Part shown: positions 38,301-46,759 of the stretch, piece after piece | Numbering within the stretch: the first letter of the stretch is position 1 | Layout: each line of letters starts with the position of its first letter | Source: Flabesymbios commensalis | Taxonomy: Eukaryota > Annelida > Polychaeta > Terebellida > Flabelligeridae | Length of the DNA stretch: 64,000 nt | Assembly (NCBI GenBank): GCA_964017125.1 | Contig: OZ024912.1 | Coordinates: forward strand, 60,490,844-60,554,843 | Direction of reading: 5' to 3' | Made by a program: the position numbers and the translations under genes | The notes under the pieces: model-generated | Seen by the model: the letters and a program-made list of their open reading frames with translations, nothing else | Database searches by the model: none | Told to the model about the DNA's origin: nothing

Positions 38301-41300
38301 GAGAATAATGGTGTTGGACAATACAATATATCATGCCTTGTATAACGTTCCATAGAATCATTAGTGGATTTATGAGGAGGTGACTCACTCCCCTTTTTGT
38401 TGGAAGAATTCGGGAACAATGCATTTTATGATTATGTAAAGACTTCATCTTGGTTACGTCCTTTCGTGTCATTGTAACACATTAGATTGCAATAAAATGC
38501 ATCTGAAATATCCGCCGCCGAGAATGAAAATAAACAAGAAGCCGATGCCACAACCTACACTCTAAACAATATAGGTTCTTTAGAAGGAACCTTTCAATAC
38601 TATTACCATGCAACCCCAGGAGAACCCTTGTAGGGTTCTCCTGGGGTTGCATGGTAATAGTACTGAAAGGTTCTTTTTGAAGAACCTATATTGTTTAGAG
38701 TGTAGTTCTGTCCTCACCCAAAGTGTCGCTCACATATTGTGTTACATGATAATTATTTTCATGATAGCTATGCTTAGGCTAGTTCGTACTAATGATCTAA
38801 GCAGATATATAACCAATATATCCCAGCAGACACAAAACGTTGCGGCAACATTGGTCCACCGTCTACGATGTTGGACCAAAGTTAAACCAACATTGATTCA
38901 ACGTCATGCGTCTGCTGAGAAGGTAGCAGTGGCTTACTCTTTGTTTTTTTAAAGCTTCCAGATCTCGCGGGTGCTGATCGATATAGTCCATGGAAACTTT
39001 GCGGTTCGCACAATTCGTCGCTTTGAAAATTGTTAAATTTTCACCATGAAATACTCCAAGACCTTCTTTTAGTATATAGCCATTGTCAGCATTTGATCCT
39101 ACCTGTTAAGAAAAATATACAAATATCATAACAGTGCAGAATCGGGAAATGACATTTTATCACAATGCTACTTTAAAAATAGGCCTATATTATTCGTTTG
39201 AACATTGTAGTTATCAGGTTATTGCATGTAGATATGGCTGCCCAGTTCCGATACCGGTTTAAAGTTGATCCACCGTCTGCGACGCTGGCCCAGCATTAAC
39301 CCTTATACTGCTAAGGTAATCCATTTAAATTTTCACCCATTTGAAGTTGTGTGTCGCTACCGCGACCCACAACTTCAAATGCGTGAAAATTACTCATATT
39401 TGTTTAATTTGAGCATTTGAGCACAACTGTTTGCAAATCTTGATATGTGGACATAGTCTACATTTCAATAACAGTGACTAGGTCGACTAATAAAACAAAT
39501 TAAAAACGAATAATATTTTCGTGATCAGCAGGCAGAGAGTTAAGCCATCCTCGACTGAACGTCTACCCTTTGCTGGGGTGGCGTTGGGTAGATGGTTGAC
39601 TAAGCTTAACCCTTAGAGCACTGAGATATTCAATTTAAATTTTCAGTCACTTTAAGTTGTGTCTCGCTACCGAGATACACAACTTCAATTAACCGAAAAT
39701 TTATGTAATTTGCGAAATCTAAGTCCTATCAGTGTTTCAAGATTAAAGACATATTTTACTTTCAGCAACTGGTTATCAGGGGTTATGCGGGGTTATGCTA
39801 ATAAAAACACAGAATGTCCACTGTGGTCGATATCAGTGTTCTAAGGATTAACATTTCAGGAAGCATGACCATGATGACATACCAGCACCTGATATTACCA
39901 AGGATGCTTGGCTTTACCTACATGAGTTATTGAGGAGTACACATTCAGAAGAAGCAGCAGGCCACCGATACACAATGCTACCAGGAGCAGGCGGCGCCGT
40001 GGCCACATTTGTCCAGCCTGAAGAGGAAGAAACAAGATATAGGCTACATATCAATAGGCCTACATGACATTAAATGATTGATAGAAAACATGAGCTACAT
40101 ATCAATATAATAATAGGCATTTATGACATCAACTTATTGCTCCGAATATAACACTATTCTTCTAGAAATTAATTTAATTCTGGCTTGTGCTTATGGCGCA
40201 AGAGTATTTAATTAATGGAAAACTAATTTAGTAGATTCCCATAAAAATGTTTAGGTCAGAACTAAATCACTATTATAATTACATTATTATAGAATAACGT
40301 TATCGTGGTTATCAGGTTATTAGTAACGTACAATAAACATGTTTTCAAGCATAGATAATACAATTTGATCATCAAAAATATTCTACCTGTCATTATCAAT
40401 GATTATAGGATTACATCCACAATTGACACAATCTTCATAATGACATTGTTATGTCACAACGCAATCGCATTGAAAATAGGATGGTATTTCAGGATCAATA
40501 GTCAGCTTCTAATTTGGAAAGGATTCCGGTTGCACGACTATCCTAAATTGGGTAGATTTTTTGCAATTTAACTTCTAAAGAAACTGCCAAATTGCCCCCA
40601 AAAAGACTGTTCACACGAACAATACACGCTGATAAACATGATAAACAAATCAGGAAGGGACCTTGTCAAAACAATGACAATTGCCATACAAATATAAGGG
40701 TCGGGGGGGGGGGGATGGGGTCGGTCGTGTAATCGGAAGCAGAAGTAAATGTTTTGCCTTTGAATGCTACCAGCCTGGCAGCTCGGGGGGTTCGTTCCCC
40801 TCTCTGGTATTCAGGTTTCAAAGAAACAACGTGTCACTTCTCAGTCTACTCGCGCAAATACTCAGTGTTGTAAGCTGGAAGCCTCCATGAGCACCAATGT
40901 TGTTTTAATGTTGGGCCGACGTCGAAGACGGCGGACCAACATTAAAACAACATTGGGCCAGGGGTAAAATTTTGAATCGTGAGTATGGAGGACAGTGTCA
41001 TCTGATTCTGAGTTTACACTGGCCCAATTTAACTGATACATGTGTACAAATTCGCTCCTGATCCGCATTCATTTATTATTTCATTCATTCATTCATTCAT
41101 TCATTCATTCATTCATTCATTCATTCATTCATTTATTCATTCATTCATTCATTTATTCATTCATTCATTCATTCATTCATTCATTCATTCATTTATTTAT
41201 TCATATTCATTCATTTATTCATTCATTCATTCATTCTTTCCTTTTACCATATATGGTATTAGTAAAGATCAAGGTGCAAACTCAATAAAAATAGCTACAA

Positions 41301-42488
41301 ACACAACACAATTTGGGTTGAGTTTTCAAGAATTGTGCTTGATTTTTTAGAAAAGTATCATGTTACACAGAATCAAAATCTGTGCAAAATAAAATAACAG
41401 TTATCAGGTTATAACGCTAGGATAACCAGCGTTGTTGTGTTGACATCGATGGATGGCAAATTAGAAAAAGAGAGAAACGCTCATACCCAGCAAACACGCG
41501 GCTTTGGAACAAAACGGGAGTTCTTTAACCCTTTAACCGCCGGTGCCGCATATCTTCGGGTTTTCATTTTTTATTAGCACATTAAGTACCACCTTTTAAA
41601 CATGTTAAAGATAAAATGTGACATCAATCAGCAATATTTGGAAACAGTTGACCTCCATTTGGTCAAATCTGAATAATTTTCACTCAATTGAAGTTGTGGA
41701 TCGCGTCAGCGAGACACTTCATGTGAGTGAAAATTCAAATCGAATAATTTGGCGGTTAAAGGGTTAAAAACATGTCTGCGTTATAATCTGCCTAGAATTA
41801 TAAACACTTAACTTCTTCTAATATTAGAAATAAAATATCACGCATTCCTTTGATAGTTTTTGTAGATACATTAAATTAAGTCTCCTTGAAATATACACCG
41901 ATGTTTTGTACTACATGTATTAAAAATTTATATGTTTGTCATTATTTGGCTGCCCAATAATTTACTTTAAAGCTCTATGTCTTTAAAAACGTCAGTTGAT
42001 TTATAAATTTTCAATGATTTCAACATTTGTATCATTTTCGTTTTTGGTATGTTTTGTGAGAATTTATTTACATTAATTTGTTTTATGTATATTATATTTT
42101 TTTCTTTTTGACTGTATGCATGTTTATTTGTTTGTATTGTTATTAATATTTTTTATATTACAAGGTGGCCTCCATGTTAGCGATGTACTGTCTTAATGGA
42201 GGTCCCCTAATCCAATTCATATTATAATTTACAAAAAAAATATTGTAATATACAATTGATGGTTAAATAAAAGTTTCTTCTTCTTAATGTTGGGCTGATC
42301 TTGATCCATCGCCTACGACGCTGGCTCAACACCAACACAACATTGGGCGGCGTGTTTGCTGGGTAGGTTAATAAGGGGTATTTATAATATATTCCGGATC
42401 ATCTGCTCACCTGGGCGACGTATAGTGATCCTGGTGAAGTCAGCTTGACGTTATTGGTGATGTCCGAGTGATGTGGTCCTTCAAGCAT
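29151..42488 (-). CDS. CHST15: CHST15-like carbohydrate sulfotransferase (GalNAc4S-6ST type), 10 coding exons
   Basis: The product is a type II Golgi membrane sulfotransferase; family members transfer sulfate from PAPS to the 6-O of GalNAc-4-sulfate in chondroitin/dermatan sulfate. On the minus strand the coding exons are 42488-42411, 40017-39922, 39102-38938, 37704-37600, 36275-36077, 35844-35731, 34982-34826, 34493-34334, 30153-30006 and 29338-29151. All have AG/GT borders and matching phases, giving 469 codons plus TGA; human CHST15 is about 560. The protein has a 35-residue tail, a signal anchor (about 36-52), the PAPS 5'-phosphosulfate loop GQPKCGTTDL (179-188), KEPHWW, GEASAS and the 3'-phosphate site LRDPTDRLYSDFLYF. 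Orthology to CHST15 rather than a lineage-specific paralogue is not certain, since marine invertebrates often carry several. The introns hold most of the repeats at 29-42 kb. Confidence 0.93.
29843..29934. mobile_element. Foldback MITE (TTCGTCCCTTTGGATATG)
   Basis: The two arms, ATTCGTCCCTTTGGATATGA and its complement, meet at CTGCCACTTTGTAAAGTGGC. Similar arms occur at 16515-16575, and the centre recurs near 45707. Confidence 0.75.
30006..30153 (-). CDS. CHST15: CHST15-like exon 9
   Basis: It encodes IRLLIGIYYIYLEDWIKVF and YVVRLEDYSKDK, matching the GLY..YL.DWL.VF and LRLED blocks of CHST15. The donor is GTAAGT at 30005. The intron upstream holds the 73-bp array. Confidence 0.93.
30555..33015. 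repeat. 73-bp tandem array (~33 units)
   Basis: The unit is ATGGCTTTGCAGAGTGGATT, CACACTAAAATGATCAGG, TTGAATTAAATTATTG, TATTACCCGTTCAGCCTAC. Starts at 30563, 30636 and 30709 fix the period at 73. Variant units (GCAGAAGAGATACACAC, GTAGAGTAGATACACAC, GATGAAGTTG) occur in runs, so subsets spread together. The last units shorten and merge into TTAACCCTTGAGCC. It lies between exons 8 and 9 of the CHST15-like gene. Confidence 0.95.
33414..33646. mobile_element. TTAA MITE, GACGTC subfamily
   Basis: It runs from a TTAA at 33414 to GAGGGTTAA. The hairpin GACTTTAGTCGTCAGAATC and GACGTCAGATTCTGACGTCC forms its right half. Confidence 0.78.
33643..33881. mobile_element. TTAA MITE, ATTCATTTGAAG-hairpin subfamily
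   Basis: It runs from TTAACACTTGTGATGC to CAACACAAGGGTTAA. The core hairpin is TTTCATTCATTTGAAG with CTTCAAATGAATGAAA. It shares its left TTAA with the element at 33414-33646. Confidence 0.72.
33990..34165. mobile_element. Partial TTAA MITE, TCGCGTCAGCG subfamily
   Basis: It matches 41560-41720: GTGACATCAATCAGCAAGAT, then CACTTGAAGTTGTGGATCGC. The ends are lost. It lies about 160 bases from exon 8 of the CHST15-like gene. Confidence 0.65.
34334..34493 (-). CDS. CHST15: CHST15-like exon 8
   Basis: It begins with the LYSDFLYF motif, part of the 3'-phosphate-binding region, and ends CVYNVSFYKRHRM. The Arg before LYS is split between this exon and exon 7 (AG|G). Confidence 0.94.
34826..34982 (-). 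CDS. CHST15: CHST15-like exon 7 (3'-PAPS phosphate site)
   Basis: It encodes GEASAST-F-W-NNNYW and QPQARFVVILRDPTDR, both diagnostic of CHST15. The donor is GTACAC. Confidence 0.95.
35093..35255. repeat. Three degenerate ~65-bp tandem units
   Basis: TTTTCACCGAGTGACG, ACAGAATGAAGTATGGGGGA and TATAACCTTG recur three times. It is intronic in the CHST15-like gene. Confidence 0.75.
35731..35844 (-). CDS. CHST15: CHST15-like exon 6
   Basis: This exon encodes 37 residues, including VPFDNYVSLFEEASG and FHQMITG, which align with the YLDLFDLAA and IIIGEASAS region of CHST15. It has no long open frame of its own and was placed by splice phase. Confidence 0.9.
35985..36047. mobile_element. Truncated TTAA MITE near exon 5
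   Basis: Only the hairpin CAGAATCTGACGCCTGCAGA with CGTCAAATTCTG and the end AAAAGGGTTAA remain. It lies 30 bases from the exon 5 donor of the CHST15-like gene. Confidence 0.55.
36077..36275 (-). CDS. CHST15: CHST15-like exon 5 (PAPS-binding loop)
   Basis: It encodes RCLPFFYLAGQPKCGTTDL and STLKEPHWWSRRRLG. The GQPKCGTT loop binds the 5'-phosphosulfate of PAPS, and its Lys is present. The next exon completes the final Gly. Confidence 0.96.
36335..36424. mobile_element. CCCAGCAAACA-type MITE
   Basis: It contains GACGCTGTCCCAACATCAAC and ends TTTCGTGTTTGCTGGG. Confidence 0.65.
36444..36656. mobile_element. TTCGCGAA-rich palindromic MITE, clear ends
   Basis: Inverted ends ACTGTAGATCTGGT and ACCAGATCTACAGT enclose TTCGCGAA-rich arms meeting at TAGCGCTATTATAATAATG. 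It is the better preserved relative of 8336-8552. Confidence 0.82.
36895..37117. mobile_element. TTAA MITE, TACCGCGA subfamily, worn
   Basis: TTAAGCCCTATCCCGCTAAG at the left, GTCTCGCTACCGCGATCCAC in the core and GCGCTGTAAGGGTT at the right. Confidence 0.65.
37123..37360. mobile_element. TTAA MITE, TACCGCGA subfamily
   Basis: It runs from TTAACCCTTATCCTGC to AATAAGGGTTAA, 238 bases. The core hairpin is CCACTCGAAGTTGTGTCTCG, then CTACCGCG, then ACCCACAACTTCAAGTGGG. Confidence 0.82.
37357..37551. mobile_element. TTAA MITE, GACGTC-type relative, abutting
   Basis: It follows the previous element at once: GTCGACTTTATAGTAAAGTC, then the shared GTATTCAAATGAATCAG and TCAGCGTTGTAGGG end. The left end is lost in a G run. 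Confidence 0.6.
37600..37704 (-). CDS. CHST15: CHST15-like exon 4
   Basis: Thirty-five codons (ECLKWLPNYRNPCWEE...) between CTACAG and GTGAGT. The NPCWEE block corresponds to SPCWYEE of CHST15. Confidence 0.9.
38555..38706. mobile_element. Near-perfect foldback MITE (~75-bp arms)
   Basis: CTACACTCTAAACAATATAG on the left pairs with its complement at the right. The fold continues through GGTTCTT and GGTTGCATGGTAATAGTA to a centre at AACCCTTGTAGGGTT. The high arm identity suggests recent activity. It lies in an intron of the CHST15-like gene. Confidence 0.88.
38820..38920. mobile_element. CCCAGCAGACA-type MITE beside the exon 3 donor
   Basis: CCCAGCAGACACAAAACG to GTCATGCGTCTGCTGAG, with the centre CACCGTCTACGATGTTGGAC. 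It ends 17 bases from the splice donor of exon 3 (minus strand). Confidence 0.78.
38938..39102 (-). CDS. CHST15: CHST15-like exon 3 (stem region)
   Basis: Fifty-five codons of luminal stem ending DLEALKKQR, like DLEDLKKQE in CHST15. The donor GTAAGC at 38937 is followed after about 17 bases by a hairpin MITE (38820-38920). Confidence 0.88.
39236..39580. mobile_element. CCCAGCAAACA-type MITE interrupted by a TTAA MITE
   Basis: The left part GATCCACCGTCTGCGACGC ends CCCAGCAT; the right part ends CCCTTTGCTGGGG. The TTAA element 39296-39543 lies between them at the family's own ATTAA. Confidence 0.7.
39296..39543. mobile_element. TTAA MITE, TACCGCGA subfamily
   Basis: It runs from TTAACCCTTATACTGC to GGCAGAGAGTTAA, 248 bases, with the core GAAGTTGTGTGTCGCTACCG and CGACCCACAACTTC. 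Confidence 0.82.
39606..39851. mobile_element. TTAA MITE, TACCGCGA subfamily
   Basis: It runs from TTAACCCTTAGAGCACTGAG to TGTTCTAAGGATTAA, 246 bases. The core is GTTGTGTCTCGCTACCGAGA with TACACAACTTC. It ends 71 bases from exon 2 of the CHST15-like gene. Confidence 0.82.
39922..40017 (-). CDS. CHST15: CHST15-like exon 2 (signal anchor)
   Basis: It encodes AGQMWPRRR and then a hydrophobic run LLLVALCIGGLLLLLNVY, a typical positive-inside signal anchor. The acceptor is CTCTTCAG. The GTAGGT donor in phase 0 is required; the GTAAAG four bases later would lead to a stop in exon 3. Confidence 0.88.
40895..40962. mobile_element. CCCAGCAAACA-type MITE core
   Basis: CCAATGTTGTTTTAATGTTG, GGCCGACGTCGAAGACGGCG and its mirror AACATTAAAACAACATTGG form a near-perfect hairpin. 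The outer ends are missing. Confidence 0.75.
41080..41236. repeat. (ATTC)n microsatellite
   Basis: About 39 ATTC/TTTA units, slightly interrupted. It gives spurious open frames of Ser-Phe-Ile-His. Confidence 0.95.
41487..41790. mobile_element. CCCAGCAAACA-type MITE, left half, split by a TTAA MITE
   Basis: CCCAGCAAACACGCGGC precedes the TTAA element 41525-41767. The remainder after it is poorly preserved. Confidence 0.5.
41525..41767. mobile_element. TTAA MITE, TCGCGTCAGCG subfamily with long ends
   Basis: It runs from TTAACCCTTTAACCGCC to GGCGGTTAAAGGGTTAA, so the inverted ends are about 17 bases. The core is TTGTGGATCGCGTCAGCGAG. Close relatives lie at 54066 and 55271. Confidence 0.87.
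42287..42364. mobile_element. CCCAGCAAACA-type MITE
   Basis: AATGTTGGGCTGATC, ATCGCCTACGACGCTGGC and GGCGTGTTTGCTGGG. It lies 46 bases from coding exon 1 of the CHST15-like gene. Confidence 0.72.
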
Positions 42489-42496
42489 CCTTCTAA
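42411..42496 (-). CDS. CHST15: CHST15-like exon 1 of the coding part
   Basis: After TTTGACAG, eight bases precede an ATG at 42488; 26 codons then lead to GTGAGC and join exon 2 in frame. If joined to the upstream exon ending at 44606, an in-frame TAG lies upstream of this ATG, which supports it as the start. The alternative start is the Met at 40008 in exon 2. Confidence 0.72.
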
Positions 42497-42955
42497 CTGT
42501 CAAACAAGACATTTTAAGTGGTGACAAGCAGATAAGGTTTTAATATAAAAGGTGCTTTGCCGAAATAGTAACCACATAAACTGGGTTTCCAAACTCAATT
42601 GACATGACATATACTATTTTTAGAAATAGTTCTCAACAATAGAAAATAATTTATCTAGAAAATCTGTGAAAAATATTTTTAGAAGAAGTTTCTGAATGGA
42701 CTTGGCATACTATGACGGCAGCGCCTTCTAGACTGTAGATAACGACGCAAAAATTATGCAGCTTTACCAATCTAAAGTCATGAATATTATTAGGAAGGGG
42801 CGCATCTCATTAAGGATGGCTCACTATGACGGCTGCAGCGCCATGTTTGTTCTAAAGGTAGGTTGTGATTGACTAAAAGCAAAGCTTCAGATTGGTGGAT
42901 TTCGACCTGAGCACCCTATAAAAGTACCGGCCTTTCTCATTCTCTCAGAGAAGGG

Positions 42956-43110
42956 GGCGTGACGCTTTGGTAGAGCTCCTGACTGTCTCGCCGGTCATGC
43001 ATGCGTTTCGGGTTCGAACCCCGCTGCTCCTGTGTGGGGTTATCAGAGAAATATAATTGTTTAACCCTTCTGAAAGTGACTAGGCGATCACGTTAATGGC
43101 GGCCTCATCC
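42956..43110 (+). mobile_element. tRNA-derived SINE head, different type
   Basis: A-box-like TTTGGTAGAGCTCC and B-box GGGTTCGAACCCC are spaced as in a tRNA, but the acceptor stem does not close cleanly. The sequence differs from the tRNA-Glu SINE. Confidence 0.5.
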
Positions 43111-44150
43111 AGTTGAGGTTGAAACCAGTGTATCAACGTCAATTTCGCGCAGGGCCACGCGTTGCGCGCTCCTTCAAATTCTAACTGAAGATCCTTCAAT
43201 CGGACCAACATGTCTTCTTTACAGCTCTTTTTTGAATGACACCTAGCCTCCTAGCGGAAAGTTAGAAAAATAACTGGAACAAATTCCTTACCAAAATATT
43301 TTTGTACCACGATCTTGTAGCAGGTCTGGACAAGACACACACACTTTGTTTACTCTCAATATTCATAGGGGGATTGTAACAGGGTAAAATCCAAGATGGC
43401 AGACTCTTTCAGAGAAATGATATGGGAAGTGATATTAATCATCAAGTTGTTTTCAAATGAATTGGTTCTGACTTGATTAATTGACTAGAAGAAGCTTTAC
43501 AATGAAAAAAAGAATATATCAAAAAATAAAGTAGCCGCCATTTTTTGGTAAGGAAATTGCTTTAGGTTTTAACAAAAATGTGCTTAGCTTTCCTCGACTA
43601 ACAGTAATATAACTCCCGATCTGGTGTTAATAACATTATAACAAAACTGAACATACAGAGACACAAAACAAAATCGCACACAACTAATTAAAAACAATAC
43701 ACACACAACCTTAGCACTTAACTTATAAGATAACCCTCTGGTTGTTAGAGCTCTGGCTTATAGGGTATTTTAATACCCCGGTGGCTTTGAATTAAAAAAA
43801 AAATTCTAAAAAGCGCAAGTGACTTAATTTTACAATTAACATGATCAAGGCAACACGCTCCTATTCAGGAACTTTTATTATTCCAAATTACTACGGACAG
43901 ATTCAATTTAGGAAATCACCATGATTTTTTCTTGGCATGCTGGTGTATGTGCTCGGCAGCGGATTAGTAAGTGTAACAACACCAGTGTAACAACACCCGG
44001 GTTTAATTAGATCGCATGGTCATTATTGTTGAGTGACGAAACATGGCTCTTTACCGCCTACAGCAGAGTAGGCCTATGCTATCAACTTTAAATTTATACT
44101 TTAATTATCATTTCCATTTTTGAATTTCTAAAGTACATAGCTTACCCAGC

Positions 44151-44246
44151 GAACACAAAACATTTGTATAATATTTATACAACGTCGAAGACGCTGGTTC
44201 AACATTGTATAAATGTAATACAAATGTTTTGTATTTGATGGGTACT
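44151..44246. mobile_element. CCCAGCGAACA-type MITE, full length
   Basis: CCCAGCGAACACAAAAC to TTTTGTATTTGATGGG. The arms ATTTGTATAATATTTATACA and its mirror surround ACGTCGAAGACGCTGG. Confidence 0.82.
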
Positions 44247-44605
44247 TTCAACTGTGCGAGATAACTGGCATATATTGAGCCTATTGATCATATTTGTTGA
44301 TTGTGAGTTATAGCAAGGATTGTAGTATCCTTAGTTATAACAAGGAAATTCTTGGTTATCAGGTTATAGCAAAAACGTATATATATAAAGTTCTTGGTAA
44401 TAGTACCAGCAGGGATCTGTACCAGGCTGTATCTGGATCTATGTAGCTTACTAGGCCTATATCAGAATTCAACTGCTATATGGCCTACATGTGTAGCACA
44501 GTCACCATCATTTACTTAGATAATTATTTTCAATCGTGATCATGGTGATGTATGTAAAACACAACAAAGCTTTAAAACTCGTGAACTTTGCTAAAAACAA
44601 CTTAC

Positions 44606-44900
44606 TTTCAAAGTCCTGTAAAACCTATATTCCGCATCATAGAGACAACTGCTTTAGTTTTCTGTGTGATGTAGCCTTCTGATGATAGCGTATCCGTACT
44701 TAACCGCTGTACACCACGTATACACAGGGATGGGGATTGCTGTGGTTGCGTACACAAGTGAACATTTGCTAGGTACATACGGGAGGCAGCGCCAGGAAAC
44801 ACCCTGTGTGCCCTGCAGGGGGTCCATATCGCCTTATACATGTAGCCCACCAACCTCTGCTTTGTGTAGGTCTATAACCTACCTAATTAGGCCTATATAA
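44606..44900 (-). other. Possible 5' non-coding exon of the CHST15-like gene
   Basis: A GTAAGT donor (44605) follows ACAGGACTTTGAAA on the minus strand. No coding frame is continuous with the next exon. The upstream boundary and promoter cannot be fixed; the end given is a guess. Confidence 0.35.
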
Positions 44901-44911
44901 CTTGTTAGTAG

Positions 44912-45014
44912 CTCAGCAAACACGATACACCAATGTTGGTTCAATGTTGGGCCAGCGTCACAGACGCTGGCCCAACTTTGAACCAACATCGGATCAGTGT
45001 ATCGTGCTGACTGG
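44912..45014. mobile_element. CCCAGCAAACA-type MITE, near-perfect hairpin
   Basis: CAGCAAACACGATACACC to ATCGTGCTGACTGGG. CAATGTTGGGCCAGCGTC and GACGCTGGCCCAACTTTG pair around ACA. Confidence 0.82.
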
Positions 45015-45023
45015 GAAGTCTAC

Positions 45024-45288
45024 CTAGCAAACAATCATGATACCTCGTACTGTACACCGTGACACCAACGTTGGGCCGGCGTCTCATGGTTGCTGCGAAT
45101 GCATACACACACAGTAAACACAATACATCATGTTGTTCCAACATTAGTCCAGCATTGGGTCAATGTCCAGTGTTTGCTGGGTAACCACGAAACACACTGA
45201 CCCAATGCTGGTTTGAGGTCGGGCCGCCGTCTGTGACGGCGCGCCAACGTTAAACCAACATCGGGTGAACGTCCCGTGCTTGCTGTGA
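45024..45288. mobile_element. Cluster of CCCAGCAAACA-type MITEs
   Basis: At least two copies in tandem: one from about 45027 ending TCCAGTGTTTGCTGGG near 45181, the next from AACCACGAAACACACTGACC to CGTCCCGTGCTTGCTGTG. The first holds extra sequence in its middle. Confidence 0.7.
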
Positions 45289-45397
45289 TATCATAAATGG
45301 TGGGAAGTACATCCGTACATTATCGATAAGCGCTTAGAATTGGCACCTATTCATGTAGACAAAGCAAACATAGGTCTATACGTTGTTCAAAATGCTG

Positions 45398-45478
45398 TTT
45401 TATTGTTTATCCAACTGCTGAGCCGTTGGCTTGACATTGAGCCAGCGCTGTGTCAATGACTCGTGTGTTTGCAGGACG
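45398..45478. mobile_element. Degenerate CCCAGCAAACA-type MITE
   Basis: TTGACATTGAGCCAGCGCTG, then ACTCGTGTGTTTGCAGG. Weak but in the right order. Confidence 0.5.
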
Positions 45479-45544
45479 TGAAAGGCGACAATCGTATCTT
45501 TTCATAATTAATAATAGCTTGGCCTTAACAGGTCGTATACCTGC

Positions 45545-45709
45545 CCAGGCGCGGATCCAGAGGGGGCACACGCCCATTGTTCCTTTTTGCGCCAAATTCT
45601 TTCAAAAGTCCCCTAAACTGGGCTAAATATGCAAAAAAATCTTGTGGCTGAGCCCCTGAAACACCCACGCCCCCTCATTTTTCTCAAATCCTAGATCCAC
45701 CCCTGCTGC
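45545..45709. mobile_element. Non-autonomous element with CAGGGGYGGATCYAG ends
   Basis: CAGGCGCGGATCCAGAGGGG at the left faces CTAGATCCACCCCTG at the right, with CCCCCTCATTT inside. These ends recall hAT-type transposons; that assignment is inferred from memory of similar ends. Confidence 0.6.
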
Positions 45710-45827
45710 CACTTTGTAAAGAGGCAGATAGGACGACAATTAAGGCGTGATTCTTTTTTTAACAAATTAAATGTGATCCTCATAATTCTCATAATTCCGA
45801 ATTCTAGCGTAGATTATACCTACGCTA

Positions 45828-45893
45828 ATTGAGCCATTGTTGGTTCAATGTTGGTCCACCGTCTACGACGCCGGCCCAACATTGAACCAACAA
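45828..45893. mobile_element. CCCAGCAAACA-type MITE core
   Basis: TTGTTGGTTCAATGTTGGTC, ACCGTCTACGACGCCGGC and CCAACATTGAACCAACAA pair almost perfectly. Confidence 0.75.
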
Positions 45894-45909
45894 GGGCAGA
45901 TACGACCAT

Positions 45910-46166
45910 TTAACCCTTACAACGCTGAAATATTTGTGTATAAATCATGGGGAGAAAATGTTTTTTTTAATTTTAGTCATCATAAAATGTCTTAGCCAGC
46001 TCTTGCCGCTTTATTTGATTATCTATGTTATCAGGGTTATGAGTCTACGGCCATTAGATTACTATACATTTTTAATTATTTCAGTGCGTCTTTATATTTC
46101 AGAATCTGACGTCTGTAGACGGCAGATTTTGACGTCTAAACACGGTCCCCGCACTGGAAGGGTTAA
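45910..46166. mobile_element. TTAA MITE, GACGTC subfamily
   Basis: It runs from TTAACCCTTACAACGC to GCACTGGAAGGGTTAA, 257 bases. The hairpin GAATCTGACGTCTGTAGACG is in its right half. Confidence 0.8.
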
Positions 46167-46205
46167 TTTCTTACGGCAATTTTATTTTTCAATCGATTTG
46201 TCTAA

Positions 46206-46481
46206 CTCCCCCTCTACACTATACACGAAGGCAGACAACAGAATGAGTCAAATAGCAGACTACAAACTCAATACTGCCTTATTTTATCGTCGTTGGCATT
46301 ATAACACGTCGCTATTAGATAAAACATATATTTACTTAATTCGCAAGCAATATAGACCTCTATATATGTTTAAATTGTGCTAGAAACAATTCCACTATGA
46401 TATTATCTAACGTACTTGAAATGACAACTTTGTATCTGGCCTGACCATCAAAAATACCATTTTACATCCGCATCTGCGTCG
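46206..46481 (+). repeat. Left arm of a long inverted repeat pair
   Basis: This segment reappears in reverse complement at 50972-51217. Shared blocks include CTCTACACTATAC, CAACAGAATGAGTCAAATAG, CATTATAACACGTCGCTA, ATGATATTATCTAACGTACTT and ACAACTTTGTATCTGGCCTGACCAT. Confidence 0.82.
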
Positions 46482-46555
46482 CTGATTGGATGACTTCTGT
46501 TTTTTTTTCAGAAGATATGTTCAATTAGTGTTCTACATTTATATGTTTAGAGTGG

Positions 46556-46742
46556 TTTGAAGGGACTAATGAAATCGGTAATTTCGTCTCATATCTAGCT
46601 TAACTAGTAAATGCGCCACAAAAAAAATTAAAAACTTTTGCAGTTCTAGTCTATGGACATTTTTCCATCATATGGTCATATTAAGAAGCCAAAATACAAT
46701 CACCGATTTTTTAATGATTTTAGCCTGATTGAGTCCCTTTAA
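46556..46742. mobile_element. Possible short element with AAGGGACT ends
   Basis: TTGAAGGGACTAATGAAATC at the left faces GATTGAGTCCCTTTAA at the right. The interior is AT-rich and unassigned. Confidence 0.4.
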
Positions 46743-46759
46743 TTTTTCAATGATGTAAA

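Noticed and set aside
41040-41350. Ser-Phe-Ile-His repeat protein
   Set aside because: It is the translation of an (ATTC)n microsatellite.
42956-43032. Functional tRNA gene
   Set aside because: B-box GGGTTCGAACCCC is good, but the acceptor and D arms do not fold convincingly; kept as a SINE head.
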